From assembly GCA_002367285.1 (NCBI GenBank), contig DFBF01000074.1, positions 1-7,437 on the forward strand: DNA of 7,437 bases, read 5' to 3'. The notes under the pieces are model-generated. The model made no database searches. It saw nothing but the letters and a program-made list of their open reading frames with translations, and was not told where the DNA came from. A program made the position numbers and the translations under genes. The DNA is from Rhodobacteraceae bacterium UBA3087. GTDB taxonomy: Bacteria > Pseudomonadota > Alphaproteobacteria > Rhodobacterales > Rhodobacteraceae. Each line of letters starts with the position of its first letter. Position 1 is the stretch's first letter. Below, piece after piece: positions 1 through 6,739 of this stretch.

Positions 1-639
1 CGATTTCCTGCACCTGTTTTCCAGCTGGTTCAATCGCGGTTTTCTGGAGCTGCGCCATGTGGATTGGTCCAGTCCGGCGTCCGAGCTGGAAAAGATCATC
101 AGCTATGAGGCGGTGCACGAGATTTCCGGCTGGGACGATCTGCGCCAGGGCGTTGCCGACCCGGACCGACGGCTGTTTGCGTTTTTCCATCCCGCCATGC
201 CGGGCGAGCCTCTGATCTTTGTCGAAGTGGCCTTGATGGCCGAAATCCCCGGCGCGATCGGTGACATCATCGCGGTAAAACGCGACCCGGTGGATCCCGA
301 AGCGGCGAAGGTTGCGGTGTTCTATTCGATCTTGAATTGCCAAAAAGGCCTGCGGGGCATCAGTTTCGGCAATTTCCTGATCAAACAGGTCGTGTCCGAA
401 TTGCAGCGTGAACTGCCCGGCCTGAGCACCTTTGTCACCCTGTCCCCGGTGCCCGGTCTGCGCCGTTGGGCGGACGCGAAAGGGATTGAGGCGCCCGGCA
501 TAGCGGGGTTGGAAAATGCATGGGGGTCATGGCCAATTACCTCTATGATCTGAACAAAATCGAGGCCAATCACCAGGCCTATGCGAATGAGGGCGTGATC
601 ACGGCAGCACAAAAAGTGCGCCAGATGGCACGCAAGTGA
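1..639 (+). pseudogene. malonyl-CoA decarboxylase (MatA/MCD), 3' part, broken by internal deletion plus frameshift
   Basis: Malonyl-CoA decarboxylase converts malonyl-CoA to acetyl-CoA and CO2. The reading frame enters from outside the window (first codon at 2) and gives a clear MCD catalytic domain: HLFSSWFNRGF, ISYEAVHEISGWDDLR, FFHPAMPGEPLIFVEVAL, FYSI, then GISFGNFLIKQVVSELQREL and LSPVPGLRRWAD. It should continue for roughly 75-90 residues containing the FHLxNGA motif, whose His is catalytic in the family (His423 in human MCD, from memory). Instead it runs into an abnormal tail and stops at 551-553. The genuine family C-terminus (GVMANYLYDLNKIEANHQAY) is encoded in a different frame, 520-637, with stop TGA at 637-639. 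The junction is therefore close to 500-520, and a non-triplet stretch has been lost. A single base error cannot explain it, because the missing motif has no room between the two parts. Most likely a decayed gene; an assembly error that collapsed the region is the main alternative. The start codon lies outside the window. matB follows at once, as in mat operons. Confidence 0.85.
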
Positions 640-644
640 AAGGA
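638..644 (+). promoter_or_regulatory. ribosome binding site of matB
   Basis: The sequence GAAAGGA ends 6 nt before the ATG at 651 and overlaps the TGA (637-639) of the decarboxylase remnant. It favours ATG 651 over the in-frame GTG at 636, which has no good purine-rich site in front of it. Since matB has its own site, its translation should not depend on the broken upstream gene. Confidence 0.7.
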
Positions 645-650
645 CGACCG

Positions 651-2174
651 ATGTACCGACAGAACTACCTGGCCCACGCCATTTCCAGCGCTTCGGATGG
701 GCGCGGCGACGCGACTTTTCTGATCCGTGACCCGGATGGGGAAAAGGTGACCTATGCTGCGTTCTGGGCCGGGGCCGAACGCATGGCGGCAGTGCTGGTC
801 GCAGCCGGGGTTCAGCCTGGCGACCGGGTTGCCGTGCAGGCCGACAAGACCGTTGCGATGTTGGAGCTGTACGTCGGCTGTGTCCTGGCGGGCGGCGTGT
901 TTTTACCACTGAACACGGCCTATACCCCGACCGAGGTGACCTATTTCCTGGAGGATGCCAAGCCGCGCGTCTTCGTCTGCGATCCCGGCACGCTGGAGGG
1001 GCTGGCCCCGGTGGCCGAAGCTGCTGGCGTGGCCAAGGTCCTGACCCTGGGCGCGGGGGACATCGGCACATTGATCGAAGCGCAGGCAGGGGCCGAGGCC
1101 GGTTTCGTGGCGGTCGCACGCGGTGTCGATGACCTGGCGGCGATCTTGTATACGTCGGGGACGACGGGGCGGTCGAAAGGCGCGATGCTGACCCATGGTG
1201 GGTTGGCGTCAAACAGCGAAACATTGCGGGACTATTGGCGTTTTACCGACAAAGATGTGCTTATCCATGCCCTACCGATCTTTCACACGCATGGTTTGTT
1301 CGTTGCCACAAATGTTACGCTTATGGCCGGTGGATCGTGCATTTTCATGAGCAGTTTCAATGCGCAAGACGTGTTGGGATATATGTCGCAAGCGACTGCG
1401 CTGATGGGGGTTCCAACCTTCTATACCCGCCTGTTAGAGCTGGAGGGGCTGGGCGAGGCCGCCAGGGGAATGCGTCTGTTCGTGTCCGGCTCGGCGCCGC
1501 TGTTGGCGGAAACCCATGACCGGTGGCGCGCCACGACGGGTCACGCCATTTTGGAACGCTATGGCATGACCGAAACGAACATGAACACGTCGAACCCTTA
1601 CGATGGCGATCGGCGTGCGGGGACTGTTGGTTTTCCGCTGCCGGGGGTTGAGGTGAAAATCTGTGACCCGACCACGGGTCAGACCTTGGCGCCGGGCGAA
1701 ATTGGTGTGATCGAAGTGCGCGGCCCCAACGTGTTTGCCGGATACTGGCAGATGCCCGAGAAGACGGCAGAAGAGCTGCGCGAGGACGGCTTTTTCATCA
1801 CCGGCGATCTGGGGCAGATTGATGACGACGGCTATGTCGCGATTGTGGGTCGTGGCAAGGATCTGATCATCACCGGTGGTTTCAACGTCTATCCGAAGGA
1901 AATTGAGGGGCTGATTGATGATCTGCCCGGTGTGTTGGAAAGCGCTGTGATCGGTGTGCCACACGCGGATTTCGGTGAAGGTGTGGTGGCCGTGGTGGTG
2001 CCGAAAAAAGGGGCGTTGGTGACCTCTGAGACCGTTATGAGCGGCATTTGTGACAGCCTTGCAAAGTTCAAGCAGCCCAAGCAGGTGGTTGTGGTGGCTG
2101 AATTGCCGCGCAACACCATGGGAAAAGTGCAGAAGAACCTGTTGCGGGACGACTACGCTGCGCTGTTGACCTAG
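651..2174 (+). CDS. matB: malonyl-CoA synthetase (malonate--CoA ligase)
   Basis: This cytoplasmic acyl-activating enzyme makes malonyl-CoA from malonate, ATP and CoA through a malonyl-AMP intermediate. The product is 507 residues, normal for MatB. Visible motifs of the ANL superfamily, in order: P-loop LYTSGTTGRSKGAM (166-179), HTHG (212-215), YGMTET (304-309), TGDLG (384-388), hinge region GRGKD (400-404), GGFNVYPKEIE (409-419), and the C-terminal NTMGKVQK (488-495) with the expected catalytic Lys492. The stretch NPYDGDRRAGTVGFPLPG (315-332) is typical of MatB rather than acetyl-CoA or long-chain synthetases; its Arg residues are in the region that binds the distal carboxylate of malonate (family knowledge). 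In Rhodopseudomonas MatB the equivalent lysine is controlled by reversible acetylation, so the same is possible here. The ATG at 651 is chosen because of the GAAAGGA site in front; a GTG at 636 would add 5 residues. No frameshift or missing catalytic residue is seen, so the gene looks functional although its usual partner decarboxylase is broken. Confidence 0.93.
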   Translation: MYRQNYLAHAISSASDGRGDATFLIRDPDGEKVTYAAFWAGAERMAAVLVAAGVQPGDRVAVQADKTVAMLELYVGCVLAGGVFLPLNTAYTPTEVTYFLEDAKPRVFVCDPGTLEGLAPVAEAAGVAKVLTLGAGDIGTLIEAQAGAEAGFVAVARGVDDLAAILYTSGTTGRSKGAMLTHGGLASNSETLRDYWRFTDKDVLIHALPIFHTHGLFVATNVTLMAGGSCIFMSSFNAQDVLGYMSQATALMGVPTFYTRLLELEGLGEAARGMRLFVSGSAPLLAETHDRWRATTGHAILERYGMTETNMNTSNPYDGDRRAGTVGFPLPGVEVKICDPTTGQTLAPGEIGVIEVRGPNVFAGYWQMPEKTAEELREDGFFITGDLGQIDDDGYVAIVGRGKDLIITGGFNVYPKEIEGLIDDLPGVLESAVIGVPHADFGEGVVAVVVPKKGALVTSETVMSGICDSLAKFKQPKQVVVVAELPRNTMGKVQKNLLRDDYAALLT

Positions 2175-2233
2175 GGTTCTGCCCCGGATTGCGCCCTGGT
2201 CTTGACGCCTTCGGCATCTGCGTCCCGGTCGCG

Positions 2234-2301
2234 GCAAGCTCGCTTTGCTCGCCATGGTATCTGGTGGCCGAGCCTGCGGCTCGGCGGTGGCGTGAGCTTG
2301 C
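2234..2301. terminator. nested inverted-repeat structure, possible bidirectional terminator or REP-like element
   Basis: Three nested complementary arms can be read. The outer arm is GCAAGCTC (2234-2241) with GAGCTTGC (2294-2301). The middle arm is CGCCA (2250-2254) with TGGCG (2288-2292). The inner hairpin is GCCGAGCC (2267-2274) with GGCTCGGC (2278-2285), closed by a TGC loop. The 3' side is almost continuously paired, while the 5' side carries bulges of 8 and 12 nt. No T-tract follows on either strand, so ordinary intrinsic termination is not proven; RNA 3'-end protection or a mobile repeat origin are equally possible. Confidence 0.5.
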
Positions 2302-2324
2302 GATGGCTGTGGTCCGCGTGGGGT

Positions 2325-2342
2325 GCGTTTGCAGGCAAACGC
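2325..2342. terminator. perfect 8-bp hairpin, possible terminator for the convergent genes
   Basis: GCGTTTGC (2325-2332) and GCAAACGC (2335-2342) are perfect inverted repeats separated by AG, so in RNA a 7-bp stem with a 4-nt loop is likely. It lies 45 nt past the stop of the minus-strand puuB-like gene and about 150 nt past matB. No clear U-tract follows on either strand; a CTTTT (2361-2365) / AAAAG (2375-2379) pair lies nearby. Termination is likely from position but not certain. Confidence 0.45.
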
Positions 2343-2386
2343 GGGCCTCCGGCGGGGATACTTTTGGCAAGAAGAAAAGGGGTGGA

Positions 2387-3703
2387 TCAGTCGCCGTCTT
2401 GCCAACGATAGAGGTGGTAGGCACCGCGCAGCAACAGGCGACGGGCGCGTCCTAGGGGGAAGCGGGCCAATGGGGCTTGGTGGACCTTTGGTGGGGGCTT
2501 GCGCCCCAGAACCATGTCGGCCAGTCGGGCGCCGGTCCAGGTGCCCATGGCGACGCCGTTGCCGTGATAGGCCATGCCCGCCCAGGCGTTTTGCCAGTCG
2601 CCGATAGGCCCGGCATAGGGTGTCAGGTTACGGGCGAGGCACACCAGACCTGACCAGAAATGCGGCGTTTCCACATCGGCCCAGGCGGGGAACATCCGGG
2701 TCAGATCGGCGCGGGTGATGTCGCGCATAGCGGCCTGTCCGGTGGCGGTGGCCGTCACATTTCCACGTGTGCCAATCAGGAAGCGATTGTCGGGTAATAG
2801 CCTGAAATAATGTAGCAAATGGCGGCTGTCATAGGACATGAGATCCGAGGTCCAGCCCTGTTCTTCGCGTTCATCTTTGGTCAGAGGACGGGTCACCAGA
2901 ATGTTGGATTGCACCGGCAGAAACCGGGCCCGCAGCCAGGGTGGCAGGTCTTCGGAGGAATAGCCGTTGGTCGCCAGGATCAGCTTGTTCGCCGTGATGC
3001 GGCCCGACGGGGTCGTGACCACATAGCCTCCGTTTTGCGGTGTGATCTTGGTTGCCGGGCTGTGGGCGCGGATGTCGACACCAGCCTTTTCGGCTGCCAG
3101 TGCCAGACCATGGGCGAATTTCGCCGGGTTTAGGGCAAAGCCAAGGCGCAGGTGCATGCCGGCGTGGAATTCGGGGCCGGATTGGCCGCGTTCGACCAGC
3201 TGGTCGCGGCTGAGCAGTTCTGCGCGTTCACCTAAGGCGGTATAGGCGTCGGCGTCGGCCTGAAGTGCGGCAATGGCCTGAGGGCGGTGGGCCAACAGGA
3301 CCTCGCCGTCGGAATGGGTGTCGGCGTCGATGGCGTGGGTGTCGAGCAAGTTTGCCACAAGGTCGATTGCGCCCTTTTCTGCGTGATAAAATTCACGCGC
3401 AGCAGTTTCACCAAACCGTTTGGCCAGCTTTTCAGGGCCTGCCTTGGCCCCGCCCACGCAGCAGAAACCGCCATTGCGACCCGAGGCGCCCCAGCCGGGA
3501 ACCTCGGCTTCGAGAACCATCACTTGTACGCCGTCCTGTGCCAGGTGAAGCGCGGCGGACAGGCCGGTATAGCCGCCGCCGATGATCACCACATCCGTGG
3601 TCAAATCACCTTTGGCGCGGGCCCAGTCATGGGGCGGGAGCTGCCAGAAACAGTCGGCGCGTGCGGCGTCGGAATAGGCGTAATCTTCGTAGAGCCGTTT
3701 CAC
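2387..3703 (-). CDS. puuB: FAD-dependent oxidoreductase, gamma-glutamylputrescine oxidase-like (DAO family)
   Basis: The 438-residue protein belongs to the D-amino-acid-oxidase-type (DAO) flavoproteins. The N-terminal dinucleotide-binding motif is VVIIGGGYTG (38-47), with the ribose-binding acid Glu65 at the end of the second strand, then GASGRNGGF (72-80). A C-terminal FAD segment AYHGNGVAMGTWTG (378-391) completes the fold. The family oxidises secondary or primary amines using O2 and releases H2O2. The place directly behind a puuA-like synthetase and a putrescine transporter argues for oxidation of gamma-glutamylputrescine to gamma-glutamyl-aminobutyraldehyde, the second step of the Puu pathway. 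The start is GTG (3703-3701), overlapping the TGA of puuA by 4 nt (GTGA), so translation is probably coupled. Related DAO enzymes act on sarcosine, glycine betaine derivatives or other amines, so the substrate is inferred from neighbours, not from residues. It is the last gene of the operon before the hairpin-rich 3' region. Confidence 0.78.
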   Translation of the reverse strand: MKRLYEDYAYSDAARADCFWQLPPHDWARAKGDLTTDVVIIGGGYTGLSAALHLAQDGVQVMVLEAEVPGWGASGRNGGFCCVGGAKAGPEKLAKRFGETAAREFYHAEKGAIDLVANLLDTHAIDADTHSDGEVLLAHRPQAIAALQADADAYTALGERAELLSRDQLVERGQSGPEFHAGMHLRLGFALNPAKFAHGLALAAEKAGVDIRAHSPATKITPQNGGYVVTTPSGRITANKLILATNGYSSEDLPPWLRARFLPVQSNILVTRPLTKDEREEQGWTSDLMSYDSRHLLHYFRLLPDNRFLIGTRGNVTATATGQAAMRDITRADLTRMFPAWADVETPHFWSGLVCLARNLTPYAGPIGDWQNAWAGMAYHGNGVAMGTWTGARLADMVLGRKPPPKVHQAPLARFPLGRARRLLLRGAYHLYRWQDGD

Positions 3704-5043
3704 AGTCGCCCCAGATAGGTGCGGTATTCGACCTGTGAAATCTCGGTGGTCAGCTGCGAAATTTCATCGCGGCGGACGTTCGTATAGATGCTTTGATAGC
3801 GTTCACCGAACGTGTCGCGAATAAAGTCCGAGGCGGCGAACCGTTCGACGGCCGCGCTCCAGTTGTCGGTCAGGGGGGCGGCCGGGCTGGCGGCGGGGTC
3901 GTCCAGCGGCATGGGCAGGGCAGGGGCATTGTCCAGCCCGTGCAACATGCCGCCAAGGATCGCGGTAATCGCCAGATAGGGGTTCACGTCGGCGCCGGAA
4001 ATACGGTGTTCCAGGCGGGCGCCGGGCCCTTTGATTTCGGGCAGGCGCACGGCGGCGGCGCGGTTGTCAAAGCCCCAGTCCGGCGCGCTGGGCGCAAAGG
4101 AGTTGGGCTGGAACCGGCGATAGGAATTCATGTGTGGTGCGAAGATTGCCTGGGCGTCGCGCATGGTGTCCAGCACACCGCCGACGGCCGCTTTCAGGGT
4201 GTCCGACACCTTGCCCCCAGCGTCGAAGATATTCTTGCCGTCCGTGTCGACGAGTGAGGCGTGCACATGCATGCCGTTGCCCGGAAAACCGGCATAGGGT
4301 TTGGCCATGAAGGTGGCCTCCATCCCATGTTTGCGCGCAACCCCGCGCACCAGGCGGCGGAACCAGACGCCGGTGTCGGCGGCGGCCAACACGTCGTCGG
4401 TGTGGTGGAAATTGATTTCAAACTGACCGGGGCCGAATTCGGCAATCAGCGTGTCGGTGGGCAGACCTTGCACCTTCGATGCCGCAAGCACGTCGTCCAG
4501 GAACCCCTGCGTGCGTTCCAGCACTTCGAGGTCATAGTTCTGCGCGGTTGGCGAGCGGTCCGGCGGTGTTGGCCCGGCCTCCATGTCGTCGCGGGGTTTG
4601 AACAGGTAGAATTCCAGTTCGGTTGCCAGCACCGGGGTCAAGCCACGGTCGTGGAACCGGGTCACCATGTTTTTCAGCTGTTGGCGCGGCGACAATTGGC
4701 TGAGTTCCTGCGTGTCAGGATCAAGCATTTCAACCTGGACCTGGGCCACGTGACTTGCCGCCCAAGGCACCGGTTTCAGCGTGCCGGGAATGGGCACGAT
4801 GCGCCCATCGGGGTCGCCCACGATGATGCCCAGGCCGGTCGCTTCGACCTCTTCACCCAAGATATTTGGTGCGTAGGTCGAAATCGGCAGGCGCACGGCC
4901 CCGTCGGCCAGTTTCGCTTCGTCATCGCCCGGAAGCCACTTGCCCCGCAGGACCGCATTCAGGTCGCACAGCATCAGCTCTAACCGGTCGGGCCGACCAT
5001 GCTTGGTCACGTAAGCGGCGTATTCGTCACGGAAATTTTGCAT
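3700..5043 (-). CDS. puuA: gamma-glutamylputrescine synthetase-like protein (glutamine synthetase family)
   Basis: The likely reaction is ATP-dependent joining of glutamate to putrescine (gamma-glutamylputrescine), the first step of the Puu pathway in the cytoplasm. The 447-residue protein shows the glutamine synthetase active-site landmarks in order: TELEFYLF (141-148), AEFGPGQFEIN (201-211), GMHVHAS (257-263), NSYRRF (306-311), NRAAAVR (327-333) and RLEHR (343-347). These supply the metal-binding Glu/His and substrate-binding Arg residues. The N-terminal beta-grasp part is short and, as in PuuA-type members, I see no adenylylation-site tyrosine motif of the GlnA type near the C-terminus, so it should not be under GlnE control. 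The ATG (5043-5041) overlaps the potI stop in TGATG; an AGGA at 5056-5053 is placed to serve it. The neighbours (putrescine-type transporter before it, DAO oxidase after it) are what favour putrescine over other amines such as ethanolamine, isopropylamine or spermidine. Confidence 0.82.
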   Translation of the reverse strand: MQNFRDEYAAYVTKHGRPDRLELMLCDLNAVLRGKWLPGDDEAKLADGAVRLPISTYAPNILGEEVEATGLGIIVGDPDGRIVPIPGTLKPVPWAASHVAQVQVEMLDPDTQELSQLSPRQQLKNMVTRFHDRGLTPVLATELEFYLFKPRDDMEAGPTPPDRSPTAQNYDLEVLERTQGFLDDVLAASKVQGLPTDTLIAEFGPGQFEINFHHTDDVLAAADTGVWFRRLVRGVARKHGMEATFMAKPYAGFPGNGMHVHASLVDTDGKNIFDAGGKVSDTLKAAVGGVLDTMRDAQAIFAPHMNSYRRFQPNSFAPSAPDWGFDNRAAAVRLPEIKGPGARLEHRISGADVNPYLAITAILGGMLHGLDNAPALPMPLDDPAASPAAPLTDNWSAAVERFAASDFIRDTFGERYQSIYTNVRRDEISQLTTEISQVEYRTYLGRL

Positions 5044-5852
5044 CAGATGGCATCCTGTTCGTCCCGCTGGCGGCGGGTAATGGCACGTTTGGACATGAGC
5101 GATGTGGTGATCACCCCGATTGCGACAATGCCGATCATGATGGTCGACAGGGCGTTAATTTCGGGGCTGACGCCCAGACGCACAGCCGAGAAAATCTTGA
5201 TCGGCAGGGTGGTTGAGCTGGGCCCGGAGGTGAAGGAGGCAATCACCAGATCGTCGAGCGACAGGGTGAAGGCCAGCAGCCAGCCTGAGATCACGGCGGG
5301 CGCGATGATCGGTAGGGTGACCAGGCGAAAGGCGTCAAACGGGGCGCAGCCGAGGTCCAGGGCGGCCTCCTCTAGGGACCGGTCAAACGTGACCAGGCGC
5401 GAGGAGACGACGACCGAGACATAGCACATCGAAAACGTCGTATGCGCCAGCACGATGGTGGTCGTGCCGCGGTCCAGCCCGATTGAAATGAACAGCAACA
5501 ACAGTGACAGGCCGGTGATCACTTCGGGCATGACAAGCGGGGCATAGATCATGCCGGAAAACAGCGTGCGGCCATAGAATTTGCCACCGCGCACCATGAC
5601 ATAGGCGGCCATCGTGCCCAGAATTGTCGCCAGTGTTGACGACATGACCGCGACCTTTACCGTGACCCAGGCGGCGTCCAGAAAGGCCTCGTTCTGGAAC
5701 AGCTCGCCATACCATTTGGTCGAAAATCCCGACCAGACCGTCACCAATTTCCCGGCGTTGAAAGAATAGATGATGAGGATCAGCATCGGGATATATAGGA
5801 ACGCAAAACCCAAGGTGAGCGAGACCGTATTGAACCAGGACAGGCGTCTCAT
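5043..5852 (-). CDS. potI: putrescine ABC transporter permease, PotI type
   Basis: This is one of the two inner-membrane subunits of a polyamine importer (MetI-like permease fold). The 269-residue product has about six hydrophobic segments: roughly 10-30, 62-86, 98-122, 130-152, 182-203 and 233-255. The EAA loop that contacts the ATPase is EEAALDLG (161-168), continuing to LPIIAPAVISG (180-190). The stretches LYIPMLILIIYSFN, KLVTVWSGFSTKWYGEL, APLVMPEVITGLSLLLLF and WLLAFTLSLDDLVIASF agree better with E. coli PotI (putrescine-specific PotFGHI system) than with PotC, by remembered sequence. The ATG (5852-5850) overlaps the potH stop by 4 nt (ATGA) and has a strong GGGAGG site at 5865-5860, 7 nt ahead. 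The next gene, puuA, starts inside its stop codon. No damage is seen. Confidence 0.9.
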   Translation of the reverse strand: MRRLSWFNTVSLTLGFAFLYIPMLILIIYSFNAGKLVTVWSGFSTKWYGELFQNEAFLDAAWVTVKVAVMSSTLATILGTMAAYVMVRGGKFYGRTLFSGMIYAPLVMPEVITGLSLLLLFISIGLDRGTTTIVLAHTTFSMCYVSVVVSSRLVTFDRSLEEAALDLGCAPFDAFRLVTLPIIAPAVISGWLLAFTLSLDDLVIASFTSGPSSTTLPIKIFSAVRLGVSPEINALSTIMIGIVAIGVITTSLMSKRAITRRQRDEQDAI

Positions 5853-6739
5853 CGGCTGGCCTCCCGGTGTTTTTCCTCATTGCGCTGAAACAGCACGATG
5901 GGGATGATCAGGAGCAGCAGAAGGATGACCGCAACCGCCGAGGCGACAGGCCAGTCGCGGTTGGAGAAGAACTCCTCCCACAGAACCTTGCCGATCATCA
6001 GGGTTTTTGACCCCCCCAGCAGTGCCGGGATGACGAATTCGCCCATGGCGGGGATGAAGACCAGAAAGCTGCCCGCGATGATGCCCTGTTTGGACAGCGG
6101 CATGGTGATCAGCCAAAAGGCCGACAGGCGCGAACAACCCAGATCTTCGGCGGCCTCAAGCAGCGACGCATCAAGCCGATCAAGCGCGGCATAGATCGGC
6201 AGCACCATGAAGGGCAAATAGGTGTAAACGATGCCGATATAGACGGCGAGGTTGGTGTTCAGGATGACCAGCGGTTCTTGAATGATGCCGATGTACATAA
6301 GCAGTTGATTCAACAGACCTTCGTTGGACAGGATCGCCTTCCAGGCATAGACGCGGATCAGGAAACTGGTCCAGAACGGCAAGATCACCAGCATCATAAG
6401 CGTCGGGCGCCATTCGTCCGGCGCGCGCGCCATGCCATAGGCGATCGGATAGCCAACCATCAGCGTCAGCAGGGTGGAAATCAAAGCGATTTTCAGGCTC
6501 GACAGGTACGCCTTCCAGTACAGATCATCGCTGGCTAGGAACCAGAAATTTTCCATATCCAAACCGGCCCACCAGTCGGTGACGCCCGACCAACCCTGAG
6601 ACAGATCCAGCGTCGGCGTATAGGGCGGGATCGCCAAAGTATAGTCCGACAGTGCAATTTTCAGCACGATCAGGAACGGCACCAGAAACAGTGCCAGAAG
6701 CCACAGGTACGGGACCGAGATCAGACCAAAACGGCGCAT
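5849..6739 (-). CDS. potH: putrescine ABC transporter permease, PotH type
   Basis: This is the partner permease of PotI in the inner membrane, 296 residues with the chosen start. Hydrophobic segments are near 6-28, 80-102, 112-131, 163-183, 216-237 and 267-285. The EAA loop is EAAEDLG (195-201), continuing into LITMPLSKQGIIAGS. The stretches PYLWLLALFLVPFLIV, ILPFWTSFLIRVYAW, NLAVYIGIVYTYLPFMVLPI and NRDWPVASAVAVI follow E. coli PotH closely (remembered sequence). Start ATG 6739-6737 is preferred because it forms TGATG with the potG stop, as at the potI/puuA junction, has GGTGG at 6748-6744, and gives a normal N-terminus; an in-frame ATG at 6784 would add 15 unlikely residues and overlap potG by 46 nt. 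A seven-G run lies in its coding strand near 6011-6017 but the frame is intact across it. Confidence 0.9.
   Translation of the reverse strand: MRRFGLISVPYLWLLALFLVPFLIVLKIALSDYTLAIPPYTPTLDLSQGWSGVTDWWAGLDMENFWFLASDDLYWKAYLSSLKIALISTLLTLMVGYPIAYGMARAPDEWRPTLMMLVILPFWTSFLIRVYAWKAILSNEGLLNQLLMYIGIIQEPLVILNTNLAVYIGIVYTYLPFMVLPIYAALDRLDASLLEAAEDLGCSRLSAFWLITMPLSKQGIIAGSFLVFIPAMGEFVIPALLGGSKTLMIGKVLWEEFFSNRDWPVASAVAVILLLLLIIPIVLFQRNEEKHREASR

Larger units (their letters stand above)
2175..2386. other. 212-nt convergent intergenic region rich in inverted repeats
   Basis: The region lies between the stop codons of matB (+) and the puuB-like gene (-). No credible gene is seen: short open frames here lack family resemblance and a ribosome site. 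It begins with TAGGGTTCTGCCCCGGA at the matB stop, carries two groups of inverted repeats (listed separately), and ends with GCCTCCGGCGGGGATAC followed by TTTTGGCAAGAAGAAAAGG. From memory, very similar strings recur between genes in Rhodobacteraceae genomes. It probably serves both flanking transcripts as a 3' end, and may be a copy of a dispersed repeat. Confidence 0.6.

Noticed and set aside
505..525. Programmed -1 frameshift joining the decarboxylase body to its C-terminus at the GGAAAAT run
   Set aside because: The sequence does not fit a canonical X-XXY-YYZ slippery site, and a frameshift would still leave out the whole FHLxNGA segment, so the product would lack its catalytic His.
520..639. 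A separate 39-residue small protein starting at ATG 520
   Set aside because: Its sequence is the ordinary C-terminus of malonyl-CoA decarboxylase, and only a weak purine run precedes the ATG. It is better read as the remnant of the broken gene.
322..1224. Long minus-strand open frame (300 codons) opposite the decarboxylase and matB
   Set aside because: It is rich in Arg/Pro/His low-complexity sequence, typical of the antisense of high-GC genes, and overlaps well-recognised coding sequence.
1434..2405. Minus-strand open frame (323 codons) opposite matB
   Set aside because: It is an antisense shadow of matB with no domain resemblance and an Arg/His-rich composition.
2189..2607. Overlapping plus-strand open frames (69-94 codons) starting in the intergenic region
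   Set aside because: They run across the inverted repeats and into the antisense of puuB, have no ribosome site or recognisable domain, and overlap each other in several frames.
4261..4983. Plus-strand open frame (240 codons) opposite puuA
   Set aside because: It is an antisense shadow of a clear glutamine synthetase family gene, with no family resemblance of its own.
6004..6017. T5 and C7 runs in potH as a phase-variation switch
   Set aside because: The run is short, encodes conserved LLGGSKTL in the correct frame, and lies in a housekeeping-type transporter gene with no reason to vary.
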